Of a DNA stretch of 64,000 bases, positions 1 to 11,100 are shown piece by piece. Below the pieces are notes generated by a model. That model was not told where the DNA came from, searched no databases, and was given only the letters and a program-made list of their open reading frames with translations. Within the stretch, counting starts at the first letter, position 1. Every line of letters begins with the position of its first letter. The position numbers were made by a program, and so were the translations under genes. The stretch is from Leishmania donovani (taxonomy: Eukaryota > Euglenozoa > Kinetoplastea > Trypanosomatida > Trypanosomatidae), in contig NC_018229.1 in NCBI RefSeq assembly GCF_000227135.1, positions 191,816-255,815 of the forward strand, written 5' to 3'.

Positions 1-966
1 ACGCCAACGCCGATAATACGCGCACATGTGTGTGCCGTGGGCAGGGGTGCGAGAGCATCAGAGACGGATGGAGCGCGTCTTCGAAACGGCATCGTGGGCG
101 AGTCGAGCTATGACATCAAGCACACGCGCACACACACACAGACACGCCTTCCGCTCGTTACTCGCCCTCCCCCGCTCTCCTCCACTCCCCCCCCACTTCC
201 TTTTCTTTTTGCGTGTGGGCAGCGGAAAAGGAAAAGGTACGACTGCGCTCTTCCCAGACGCAGACGCGGCACACATGCATGGCCATCATCAACGCCGCCC
301 CTATCCAACTCACTCCCTATATATGCACACACACACACACGCACACACGCATCTATAGAGAGCGAGCGAGTGAGAGTGATGCACAGATAGATAGATGTTC
401 CTATGCGCTTAAGAAGACGCAGTGCGCACGTGCAGCCGTCCATCGCGCGCGCAGAGGTTGACTGTACCACCCTCTTCGGGCCCGATGGGCAGATGACGTG
501 AAAGCATATACAGATAGATGTATGTATCAACGCAGGACGACAGAGGTAAGCATCCACACGCACACACACACGCACACACACACACACGCACACGCACCTC
601 CAGAGACGCGCAATACCGAAGATGCGGTGAGGCTGCGCCACACCGCATGCGCACAATCGGAGGAGAGCACGCGTCGGCAAGAGCAAGACGCCAGCAAGCG
701 AGGCAGATCCACACAAAAACGCGCACACATCAGCGGTATCAGGGAAAAGGGAAAAGGCAATAAAACGAAGACGCCTTCCGAAGAAGGTCGAGTGGGCGGA
801 AAGACGTGTGACGAGTAATCGATGTGGCGGGGCTAGAGCCGCAATAAAACCGTGAGCACCCTCGAGGCCGATGCGCACGACGGCGCAAGACGGGCACAGA
901 CACATCTGCGTGCGCCGCAACCCTTGATGCCGCGTGCGTAGTAGACTCCACACGCTCACGCGCTGA
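1..966. other. Non-coding 3' flank of porin copy A
   Basis: Contains (CA)n tracts at about 325-349 and 555-597. Reading frames here are His-Thr or Ser-rich translations of repeats. No gene is supported. On the minus strand this would hold the 3' untranslated region of copy A and the 5' region of the next gene outside the window. Confidence 0.7.
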
Positions 967-1800
967 TCAGTTGCGAGTGAGCGTCAGACCCGCCTTCATG
1001 GTCTTGTCTATTGACAGTACCAACGTCCAGCCGCCACGCAGGTTGGCGATGTACGAGGCGATCCAGTCGAGGTTCTTGTTGACGCGGACCTTGGCCGTGT
1101 TGCCGAGAATCACCTGGCAACCCCACTCCACTGCCATGGAGCCGTCCCATGTCATCGATTGCGGGTTCATTGTCATGGTGGCTGCCACGCACGGCTGGAA
1201 CTTGGGGTGCAGCGGGGCCTTGGAAACCATGCTCGCCGTGAGGTCGAGCAACCGGTTCGTCTGCGCCGTCAGCACAAGACCGTTCTTGGCCTCCAGGCGG
1301 CACGCCGCCGTCCAGTCGATTGTCTGCGACTTGAGGTCATACTTGGTGCCGCAGCCGACCTGAACACCGTCAACGGTGGCCATGCTGAGCGCCAACTCCA
1401 CGGCCTTCTGCGTGAACTTGTCGTTGATGCTCAGGCGGCCACCCGCTATCGGCCTCATCGTCTGGTGGTTGACTTCCACCGATATATCGCACAGAGCCGG
1501 GCCCTTGTGGCCAATGATGGCCTCCACGCGGTGGTTATCGAAGTCCTCGGCGCGGACGGTGACCTTGACGTCGGTGAGGTCCCTCGACGCGAAGGTGAGC
1601 TTGCCATAATAGGCGCCGCTGTCCGTCAACCCCTCAATATCCACGTTCACGCTGCCGTGGGTGTTGGAGGTGGTCGTGAGGGCGTACGCACCTCTGGGGG
1701 CCTTGCCCTTGCTCTCGACCTTCCACTCGCCGCAGCTGGAAAAGTTCTTCGTCAGCAGGTCGGTGGTGCCCTTGTTGTAATCCTTGAAGAGGGTTGTCAT
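967..1800 (-). CDS. VDAC: VDAC-type mitochondrial outer membrane porin, copy A
   Basis: This 277-residue protein is about the usual length for a eukaryotic voltage-dependent anion channel. VDACs are beta-barrels of the mitochondrial outer membrane that pass metabolites and nucleotides. The N-terminus (TLFKDYNKGTTDLLTKNF) looks like the VDAC N-terminal helix and first strand. The body alternates polar and hydrophobic residues as expected for beta-strands, with no hydrophobic alpha-helical segment. A QVGCGTKYDL block and the C-terminal strands (WTLVLSIDKTMKAGLTLTRN) match the family layout. The frame stays open upstream only to a TTG codon, so the ATG at 1800 was chosen. It lies downstream of a related copy at 5942-6817 in the same direction, sharing the LFKDYNK, QVGCG, TNRL and YIA motifs. 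Family membership is clear; channel activity is inferred. Confidence 0.85.
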   Translation of the reverse strand: MTTLFKDYNKGTTDLLTKNFSSCGEWKVESKGKAPRGAYALTTTSNTHGSVNVDIEGLTDSGAYYGKLTFASRDLTDVKVTVRAEDFDNHRVEAIIGHKGPALCDISVEVNHQTMRPIAGGRLSINDKFTQKAVELALSMATVDGVQVGCGTKYDLKSQTIDWTAACRLEAKNGLVLTAQTNRLLDLTASMVSKAPLHPKFQPCVAATMTMNPQSMTWDGSMAVEWGCQVILGNTAKVRVNKNLDWIASYIANLRGGWTLVLSIDKTMKAGLTLTRN

Positions 1801-2179
1801 GGTGTGGGGTGTGCCAATCAACAGAGGAGAGACAGAGACAGAGACACGTTCCTAGACGTGGCGGTGATGGTGATGGCGATGGTGGTCGTTCGTGCGCTCC
1901 TTGATATACGTTGTTGCCCCATCGCGTATACAGCAAAGGTTGGAGAGTTTGTTCGAGCCGACATTTGTGTGGGTGGGTGTGTTGGAGCGGGATGCGGGTG
2001 TTGTGCGCAGAGTCAGAGAGAGATTCAGGAATCAGAGGTGAGGTGCACAGTAAGTCGCGGGGCATTCTCTCTTTTTTTGTGTGTGTTTTCAACGTGTCTG
2101 TTTCTCTGCCACGGAACATGGAGCTTCACCTCCACTCGAGTACTCTCCACCCCCCCCACACACACGCACATCGGACCTG

Positions 2180-2620
2180 CCATGGGGCCCCCACTTGCGT
2201 GGTGCGAAGCATGCCGTAGGCACACACGCGTTACAGCCCATGCGCCGACCCAGTTGTCTGAAAGCACAGTCTCTGCATCGAGCCCGACCGATCCACACGC
2301 GCCGCAGGTCGGCTCACAGCCTTTCCCCCACCATGCCGGTCGCCACGTGGTGCATCTCCTCTCCCTCTCTCGGGGTTACAGGCAGGCTCCCCGCGTCAGC
2401 AGGCAGTATGAGAGCCGGCGGTGGGATACGCTCGAGTCACGCCGAGACTGCACCCATCATATGGATTAGCGCAAGCCTGTGCACTGTCGCCGGTCGCTTC
2501 GATGAAACGCCATCCAGGACCGCAACGCCGACATCAGCAGCGATACATCGCTCTGACCTCCCCGCATCGTCAGTACTGGGCCCTGTTGATACCACGCACC
2601 AGCAGTGGCTAAGTATTTTG
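2180..2620. mobile_element. SIDER-like degenerate retroposon, copy 1
   Basis: This segment aligns by eye with 58589-58930 in the same orientation. Matching anchors are GCGTGG(T/C)GCGAAGC near the left end, AGCAGGCAG, CCCACCATA/CCCATCATA, AACGCCGACATC, GCAGCGA and GCTGGGCCCTGT/ACTGGGCCCTGT at the right end. It carries no intact reading frame. Leishmania genomes hold many short interspersed degenerate retroposons (SIDERs) related to ingi/L1Tc elements, typically in 3' untranslated regions. Here the copy lies between the two porin genes. The boundaries are approximate and the family name is inferred. Confidence 0.55.
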
Positions 2621-4570
2621 GCAGTGAATGGGGGAGGGGGGAGTGAAGGAGTGGAGGATCAGCTCCTGTAATGGTGGATGTAGGTAAAAAAACGCGAGCA
2701 CGCGTTCGCACACGCAAACACCTCTGAACAGCATGTGCTCCCCGTTGCCCTACCTTGGAGCATGTGCTGATCGAGAGCAGTGCGCGTTGAGCCTCAGAGA
2801 GGCGCACCCGCACGCAAAACAGCGGGAGGGGGGTGCGAGAAGCGAAATACAGAGAGATGAATCCGCGCTGCCACGTCAGCGGCGTGCTCGGGGCCAACCA
2901 CCGCCGCTGCAAGCGCAGTAGTCCGTCCTACGTTGCTTCACCCTTTATTTTTTTCATATACTTTTTTCTTTCGTCCTTCTTCGAGTGCTGTGTTTCGTGT
3001 TCGCTTACTCTAACGCCATCCCGCCACTGAAGTTCGATGCGCGAGGAGACTGCCTGTTTTTGCATCACCCTGGGGGGAGAACGGGAGAGGGAGGGGGGCG
3101 GGGTGTGTGCGCGTGCACGCGTGTGTGCCCATGTCTGCTCTCTTTGACCCTACGCAGGTGCCCTCCTGTGAGAGCGGGCGTGCCCCACTAATCACTGTCC
3201 CTCCTCCCCACCCACCCCCGCCCCCACTCCAGCCCCTGAGTTCCAAAAGAAGTCGTCGACACAGGCCTCTTTACTTTATACATGCAGACACATACACGCA
3301 CGTGCATGTGTGTCCCATGTCGACTGGTCGGTAATGATTTTTTTTTGGGTTTTTCATGATGACGGAGGAGGGGAGGGCGGAGGAGGAGAGGAGGAGGGTA
3401 GGGCTGTGTGTGTGTGTGTGTGTGTGCGTGTGATATACCGTTTTTTTTTGTTTGTTTTTTCTCTCCTTTTCACTTTTTTCTTTGTCTGACTCGTTTCTTA
3501 TTTATTTTTTGTACCGCCCCCGCCCCTCTCTGACTGCCTGTCTCGTGCTGCCCCGCCTGTTCGCTCGCTCATTGTCCCCGACAGGGAAGAGGCGGTTGCG
3601 GTGCGGTGGAAGGACAGCCGCAGTTGCACCCACTCCACCCCACACACACACACCACCACCACCACCTGCTCCATTCTCCTTTTCGAATGCTCGTTGTTGC
3701 GGTCTTCGCATGCTTCCTTTATATATATATATATGTGTGTGTGGGAGTGGCTCTTGTTGTACACGCGGTGATGCTGACCGTTCCCGTCGCGTCGCTGTTG
3801 CGCGCGTGGCCACTCTCATGGTCCGTCTCCACACACGCACATATATATATATACACTCCCTGCCCCCGATGCTGCTGCTGCTGCTCTTCATACACCGGCT
3901 CACGACTTGCCTCGGCGTGAGTCTGTCTGCGTGAGCAAGGCGGGCAGGGTGAGAGACAGAGGCTTCGACAGACGACACAGGTAGAGGAAGGAGACGTGCA
4001 ACAACAACAACGAGAAGAGGAAGAGGTGCATGTAGCTGTCTGGGGTGGAGAGAGAGAGAGTAGCAAGTCGGCACACACACACATAACAGAAACAGACGAG
4101 GACGCCAGAGAAGAGAGACTACGAAAGGGTGGGAAAGAGCTCGCTAGCGTGTGCATGCCACCCCTCCCTCAGCAGCCATAGCGAGACTAGAAAAGAAGCG
4201 AAGTCCACTAATGTTCGTAATACCTGACCGAGCGAGCGCGCACGCACGCACGTCAGAGGATTCATGAAAGGAAAAAAAGAGGAGCGAAACGCGCATGGGA
4301 AAGATGGTGAGGTGAGCACACACGCACGCACGCACAGACACAGAGAGAGAGGAGGGGATGCGTTTACTTGCGCGGACACGTACATACCGGCACGCCGACA
4401 CCCACGCAGACCGATATGCGGACTCGTGTGCAGGTGTGTCATGGGTGTTTGTTGTACGGGGTGCAGCTGAGTCGACCAGCATCGCGTCTTCGTGTGCGAG
4501 CGAGGGCGGTGACACGCCATACATCCAAAAAAAAAAAGAGAAGCGAGTCAACGGAAAACGAAGAGGCCGA

Positions 4571-4616
4571 AGGAGGGAGGGAGGGAGGGAGGGAGGGAGG
4601 GAGGGAGGGAGGGAGG
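4571..4616 (+). repeat. (GGGA)n microsatellite
   Basis: About eleven uninterrupted GGGA/GGAG units in the region between the porin genes. On the transcribed strand this reads as a (TCCC)n pyrimidine tract, which could act as a splice-site tract. Confidence 0.9.
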
Positions 4617-5941
4617 AGGCCGATGATGATGAAAGAAGTGGGCGCGAGCACACGTACGCTATAAGGGTGTAAGTCCAAACAGAAAGCAAAGAAAAACAAG
4701 AGGAAACAAGGAACACAGCTGCGCAAGGACACTGATGGGAGGGTGGGAGAGGGGAGAGGGGTGGGATGGGGTTCTGTTTTCAGTTCCGTTCTAACTCTTC
4801 GCTTCGCGCCACTTCAGGACGTTTTCTCTCCGACCCCACCGGATGGAAGTGGGGGGGGGGGGGGGGCAGAAGAGGAGGTGGTGATGGCGGTGGTCTTACA
4901 GCAGGGGGTGTTGGGATGAAGGATGAGAGATAAGGGTCCGTCTGTCCCACCGGTCGGTCGGTCTCTGCCTCGCCGTGGGCGTGGCAAGGACAACTTGGCG
5001 GGTGGGGTATATGAGGGGAGAGCTGAAGCACCGGGACGCACACTGAGGGGATAAAGTAACGAAGGCAAGGCGCTTGTGTGTTGCCTCCTCCTCCGCTGCC
5101 GTGCCTTCGGACCTTCACAGTCACACCGCGCTGCTGCACGTGTGTGCGCGCGCCATGATCGCCCCCGCGACCTTCCTGCGTAAAATCTTCGCCCCCTACC
5201 GCGCGCTCTCGCCGGACCCGGTCCACGATCCGTCACCCCCGCGCCTGCGCGTCAGCCACTGCGTGGATACGCCTGTGGTGTGGGCTAGCAACACACGCGC
5301 ACAAAAACCTGAAGCTGTGGCGGCAAAAAGTCGCGCGATGAAGTGAGAGTGCGCGGTGAAAGATTCGGGCTCTCTTCATCGCTTACCTTTTACGGCATGC
5401 GGCCCTACTGCCGGACTGTTTTCGGCGTTCTGTGGCGATGCGCGCAGACGGCGAGAGGGCGCGAGAGGTGTACAAGCCACGTGTACGCGCACGGCCTACC
5501 AAGCACAACGTGCGCATCACACGGGGGAAGGAGAGCCACACAGGGCCCCAGCACAGCTGCGCCACTGCCGACATCCTCCAGAAACGGTAGAGGCAAAGGA
5601 AAAAGCCGACCGGCAGCGTGCGCGCGCGAGGCGGAGACAGAGGGCGCCAGAGTCACGGCGAGCACCTTCACATGCCGCCCCGTTGCTCGGCCACTCTGCT
5701 TTGCTTGTCGATTTTTTTCTTTATTCCTCCTCGACTCCCGGTACTGCGTCTCTCGCTCAGCCCAGTTCTCCTTGTCGCCCACAACCGCATCACCGCCATT
5801 CACCATTCGAGTCTTCTCGGACCGTCCACCTCCATCTTTCCATCTCCTTGTGCCACTCATCATCCTGTCTCTTCCCCTCCCTTCCTTGTGCGTAGATATT
5901 GCCCACTTTCTTTAATGCCATGCGTGCATGCCCTTTAGCGC

Positions 5942-6817
5942 CTAAGAGTGCGTCATCTGCACGCCAACCCTCATATTCTCGTCCAACGACAGGCATGCAG
6001 TCCAGTTGTCCGCCATCTTCGCGATGTAGGCGACCACCCACTTCATGTCCCGGTCCACGCGAGCTTTTATTGTGTTGGCCGGGTGCACCGGACATGTGGC
6101 CTCCATCCCCGCGGTGACCGCGACACCCTTGTCGCCACGACCGCGCCCGCACACCACCTCGACGGCGGCGCGCACCGTGCACCTGTTGCCGTTAAACATG
6201 AAGGAGCACGGAGCGCTGGCGCTTGTATGGTAAGTTTGCAGGCGGTTCGTGCGAATCGCCATCTCGCAGCCCCTCCCCGCATAACGGCAGCCGATGTTCC
6301 AGTTGCAGTCGTTGGCACCAATGTCGTATGTGGCGCCGCAGCCGACCTGGCAGTTTGGTGCCACGTCGATGCCCATACCCAGCTCCACGTGAGTCGGCGT
6401 AAGCTTCTCGTTGATGCTCGCGCGCTTCGAGAGAGCCACGCACGTCTCGTGACTGATCTCGTAGTGGTACTTGTCCTGGAGGCGCTGAAGAGCCACCTCC
6501 ATCTTGTGACCCTGGATCGTGTAGTGGGCCGTGGCCTTGATCTCACGCATGATTTCAGGGGTCACGGTGACCTTAAGGCCGCCGTTACACGCCGCGACGT
6601 ACTCGATTTCAGCCGAAATTTTGCCATCGGAGCTAGCCTTGGGGTTGATGAAGAAGGTGTCCTTGGGGCCCTTGTACTTGCACTCCAGGACCCACTTATT
6701 CGCAGTGGGGAAGTCCTTCGCGAGCAAGTCCTTCGTGAGCTTGTTGTAGTCCTTGAAGAGGGAAGGGGTGGAGTAGACCTTCGCGGCCGACCCCTTGGCG
6801 GATTGCAAATGCGGCAT
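5942..6817 (-). CDS. VDAC-like porin paralogue, copy B, cysteine-rich
   Basis: This 291-residue protein is homologous to copy A along its whole length. It shares SLFKDYNK near the N-terminus, INEKLTPTHVEL and QVGCGATYDI in the middle, TNRL, and a C-terminal VAYIAKMADNW stretch. It has about 14 extra N-terminal residues (MPHLQSAKGSAAKV). It carries 13 cysteines against six in copy A, often near strand ends (LECK, APNCQVGC, NDCNW, IGCRY, RGCEM, NRCTV, VVCGRG). The ATG at 6817 is the first in frame; upstream openness runs only to a TTG. It is probably a mitochondrial outer membrane beta-barrel. T. brucei is known to have VDAC and VDAC-like proteins, so this may be a VDAC-like form with a different role. 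The divergence argues against a recent tandem duplication. Confidence 0.8.
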   Translation of the reverse strand: MPHLQSAKGSAAKVYSTPSLFKDYNKLTKDLLAKDFPTANKWVLECKYKGPKDTFFINPKASSDGKISAEIEYVAACNGGLKVTVTPEIMREIKATAHYTIQGHKMEVALQRLQDKYHYEISHETCVALSKRASINEKLTPTHVELGMGIDVAPNCQVGCGATYDIGANDCNWNIGCRYAGRGCEMAIRTNRLQTYHTSASAPCSFMFNGNRCTVRAAVEVVCGRGRGDKGVAVTAGMEATCPVHPANTIKARVDRDMKWVVAYIAKMADNWTACLSLDENMRVGVQMTHS

Positions 6818-7831
6818 GAGATGCGCTGAAAAGGGTGATGGAGGGGGGGGCAAGCAAGAAAAAACAGCCGAGGTCGAAATCGATCAGAAAGCAAGTGGAG
6901 CGAAAGAAGGGCGTGGGCGTGGGAGGTTTGATGAAGCACGTGGAACAGCGACAGCAAATGATTCTGTCGCCGGCCGCCATCACATGCATGAATATATATG
7001 TATATATGTGTATAGCACACACACGTGTGTGTGTGTGTGTGTGCGAGGGAGAGTGGCGGATCAGTCATCCAGCGCACAGAAGAAAGAAGAGGGGCGGGGG
7101 CGCACGAGCAGTGGAGACGACGAGCCATAAGAACCGCTGTGTGTGGAGGGCATTTCACACATGCGTACGCAGCACAGAGACGCTCGCACTCGCGCATCCG
7201 AACGGCAGGCCACGCAACCATTCACGTTTATGTTTCGAAAGAGTGCAGAAATAGGGGAGGGGTGGCGCATCGCACAGGTTCCCTGTGATGGGAGAGGGGG
7301 CAAGAGAGACGACCGTGCGCGTCGGCGACGCACGCGCCCGTAGTGCGGGGTTCTCCATCGTGCGCTTCACATGAGGGTGTGCCTGTGAGTGTGCATGCGC
7401 ATGTGAAGAGGGGGACAAAAAGAGGAAAGGGGCTTCTCGCCAGCAAGGCGTGCATGCGCCACGCTCTCTCCCTCGAACACTTAGAATGGAAGACGAGCCC
7501 GTAGAGGGCACTGGAAAGATCGCGTGCTCCACAGAAGTATAAGAGCACATACATGGATACACGCATATACATATGTGTACGTCTTGATGTATGTCAGCAC
7601 TCCTGTTCCTTCGCCAGCTTCAGGGAAGGAGCAGGAATTACGCCGAGGCCATCAAGAGCGTCGGTGCATGCATCTCCGCCCGACCCCACCTCTGGAGGGT
7701 GGAGGGAGGGTGCGAGACCGGGCCGCTCGCACACCGAGGGCCACGCCGGCAAGAGTAGAGCGGGTCTTCTTCGGTGTGTCCAAGAGCATCGGCACGCGCA
7801 TGCGCCTGTGCTTGGGTGCACGGACGAGTGA

Positions 7832-7867
<36 letters not shown>

Positions 7868-8132
7868 CACTTCGTCCCCCCAACCGCCCATCTCATCATG
7901 TGGAACCATAAAAAAGAGGAAGGGTGGGCGGGGCGCTTACTCTGGAGGCACGGTCAGTGGAAGCGGCGGGGGGGGGGGGGGNNNNNNNNNNNNNNNNNNN
8001 NNNNNNNNNNNNNNNNNNNNNNNNNNNNNNNNNNNNNNNNNNNNNNNNNNNNNNNNNNNNNNNNNNNNNNNNNNNNNNNNGGGTAAAAAATACCCCCCCC
8101 CCCCCCCCTCTCTGCCCCGCCCGCCCTTCCCC
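6818..8132. other. Intergenic region with assembly gap
   Basis: Contains a (CA)n/(GT)n palindromic tract around 7017-7040, (GT)n at about 7834-7866, and the gap at 7982-8080. No gene is supported. Confidence 0.7.
7982..8080. other. Assembly gap in poly-G/poly-C
   Basis: 99 N flanked by a G run on the left and GGGTAAAAAATA followed by a long C run on the right. It lies just downstream of the stop of the 3583-residue gene. Confidence 0.98.
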
Positions 8133-11100
8133 TCAGCAAGCGCCGCTTTCGCCGTCGGTGAGCCGCAAAGCAGCCCTCATCAATGCCACGAGGCGGTCGT
8201 TGTGCGTGGCGCCGGCCGCCGCGCTGGGCGAAGTCGGAGGCGTCGCTGCGTTCTCGGAATGATCAGCGGTCGCGCCAAGGCGTGGCGACAGCCCCGGCAT
8301 CGCTGACGCTGGCAATGGCGTGTCCGCAGTCGTGGCCATCGTGTGCGACGGTGCGGCGCTGTCACTCAGCCTTGCGTCGTTGTAGAATACGCGCTGTTGT
8401 GCGCGGCGACGCGCGAGCGCGGACACGGAGGTGTACAGATCGGAGGACCGACTCGAAGGGCTGCTCGACCTGCCGCGCGTCTGGCCGGGCGCGGCGGCGG
8501 TGTCTGCACCTGAAAAGAAAGCCGACGTCGTTGCATGCCAGCCGTGGAGACTGCCGGCCACGTCCGCAAGGCCGTCTTCGCACTGGGCGAGGTAGTAGGA
8601 CGGGATAGAGAACTGCGTTGACGGCAGCGGCGGCGGTGGTGGTGGTGGCGGCCCACGCGACTCTGATTGTGTTTCGGAAGGCGTCCGCTCCCGCACTGTG
8701 CTGCGCGCCGCATCCCGCAGAAGGCGAAGGACAGCACCGTCGCTGCCCAAAATGCCTGCCGCCCGAAGCGCCGGCGTCATCGCAAGCGGTGTAGATGTGA
8801 TCCGAGACGCATGGCCAGCGTCGGGTGCAGCGCCACTGAGCACGGCGTTCGTATCGACTGCACGTCTGTCGTCGTGCCTCCTCTTCGGTTCTGCTGTCTC
8901 CGCTGAATGCGACAAGGCAGCGGCGTCGCCCTCGATGCTGATACTCCTATCCGCTCCCGGGCGGTCACTACGGCCTTCCACAGCGGTACTTGCTCCACCC
9001 TCGCCTACCAACGTGTTTTCTCTGTGGCCGACGTACTTGCGGTTGGGTTGTTCGATGCCACCGTCGTCGAAGAGGAATGCCGTCGGTTCGGCTCGCACTG
9101 CTTTGGTAACTGCGGGGCCGGCATCTAGGCCGCCGCCGTCTCGTAGCGTCGCTAATCCTTCGCTATCTCCTACTGCCATGGACGTCACCGAGCTCACCAT
9201 CGGAGCACACGAGGAGGTCTGCCGCTGCGAAGAGTGCTGCATCGCCGGCAGGCCTGGAGTCACGAGCGCATTCGCGGTGTCCTCAGAGACGGTTGTCGCC
9301 GCCACCTCTGCCCAACTGCCCCCCTCCTCGAGCGCCGCCTCCGGCGGGTTGGGCTTTTGCGGAAAGAGGCGACCACACACACCGCCGTAGTTGCCGCTGT
9401 TGCTGTTGCTTGCAGGCATGCCGTCTTGAATGAGAGCACTGCCGCCCCCAGAGAGATGGTGTGGCCTGCTCGCACTGCGGTTGGTCTGCGCGCCCGCACG
9501 CTCCCTCTCTGCTGCCGCCATCGCCGTTGTCGCCGTCGAGACCACGAGTGCATCACCGCCAGCGGTGATGGTAACGGCGCTGCGCAGCCGAAGCGGGGAG
9601 TTGCTCACTATGCGCGGAGAGCGCGGAGCAGCAGAAGCGGTGTTGGTGCACAGAAGCGGCCATGACGGCGCGATCGGCACATCTTCACCACTGCGAGGGA
9701 GACTGACGACGCGCATGTCCTCGTTGCCCTCGATGATGGAGGCCGCCGCACTTGATGTCCCGGCGGCGGCTGTTGTTGCTGGGCCCGCGCCGGCAGGGGC
9801 TGAAAGGCGAGCAGTCGGAATGCCGAGAGAGCGCGCCGAGAGGTGGACTGAGGAAGTGCGGCCTTCGGTAGTGCTGTCGTCCTCCGCACGGCCGACTTCG
9901 CCCATCCTCGATGCGTGCGCCACCACTGTCCTCGACACCACAGCGGCGTAGAGGCTTGCGCCGCCTGCGCCGCCATCATCAGTGGTGGCCGTGCGCATGG
10001 AGGCGGCAACGGTGGTCAGCGTCGGCCCCTCGTTCGAGCAACTATCCGGAGGCGGTTGGGTCGACAACGCCCCCACGTCAACCTTGCCGTTGCCGTGATG
10101 CTGTGAAGACGAGGCTGCCCACTTGAAGGCCGCACCATGATCCTCTGCGTTGCTGTCGTCATATGCAGGGCCGGCGCCGCCGGCCCCATCACAGCAAGGC
10201 GTTTCGACGCGCGAAGAGTGGTCGCTTCCTCCACGGACAGGCGCAGTGGCGCGGTGGCGCTCCTCAGGCTCAAAGTCCGAGTCTGCACCCAGCAGGACAG
10301 CGACATCTACGTCTTGCGTGTAGTCGCACGCGTCGGCGTCGTCCTCGTCTTCCCCGAAGCCATCGTCATCGCGCAGGCACGGCGAGGTCACCTCCGGTAG
10401 CAGGAAGGGGTAGTTGTGCGGCGGCGGGAGATGCGGCAACGGCTTCAGTCGACTCAGCACGTACTGCGTGCTCTCCGCAGAGGCCGACGCCGAGTTGAAC
10501 GCTGCATCCAAGCGAAGCGCATCGAAATCTGCGTCGCATGCAGCGCCACCGTCACCGCCACCACCGGCAGCAGCAGCATCAGCACCAGTGGCTCTCACGG
10601 CTACTGGGAAGACGCAGTCTGTTTGTGCCGGCGCGCTTGCACTGCACCACGGCAAGAACACCGCGCCCTCTCCCCCACCTGTTGGCGACACGGAGTGCAC
10701 CTCCGCCGTCACCCCTCCGCCAGCGCCACCGCTCACTATGATGCCGCATCGCTCAGGGCTCAGCGAGTAGGACGCAGAGCTGGACACGGTGGTGCCAAAG
10801 AGCGTCGATGGCGATGTGAATCCCGCCGCAGACGCCGAGTCGCTACTGAGAGTGACGGTGCTGTTCGGCGTCCACGTCGAGTTGGCGGCGGCTGCGGTGG
10901 TGGGCGCGATCATTGTCACCGTAAACGAAGAAGCAGCCGCAGAGCCAGCAGCTGCTGTGGCGGTCGCCGCAGTGCCTATGGATGGAATCGCTCCGGCGTG
11001 GCCGCTGGGCACGCCACCGGCGCTGCCTCCGCCCACAACACTGCCTGCAGCGCCGATCCCCAGAATGACCTCCGCGACTGACGCCAGCGCTGTCGGGGTG

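Larger units (their letters stand above)
1801..5941. other. 4.1 kb intergenic region between porin genes
   Basis: Holds the SIDER-like copy 1 (2180-2620), a (GT)n tract at 3405-3432, (TA)n at about 3720 and 3840, the (GGGA)n run and a 16-base G run at 4851-4866. No convincing coding sequence was found. It is long enough to contain the 3' untranslated region of copy B and the leader of copy A. Confidence 0.7.

Noticed and set aside
108..959. 283-codon minus-strand frame downstream of porin copy A
   Set aside because: It runs through (CA)n tracts, giving Cys-Val-Arg repeats, and has no start context or ordered segment.
1159..2469. 436-codon plus-strand frame antisense to porin copy A
   Set aside because: It is a shadow of the porin on the opposite strand, and the porin frame has clear family motifs.
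5074..5346. 90-codon plus-strand frame between the porins
   Set aside because: It would oppose the direction of the whole gene cluster and shows no recognisable motif.
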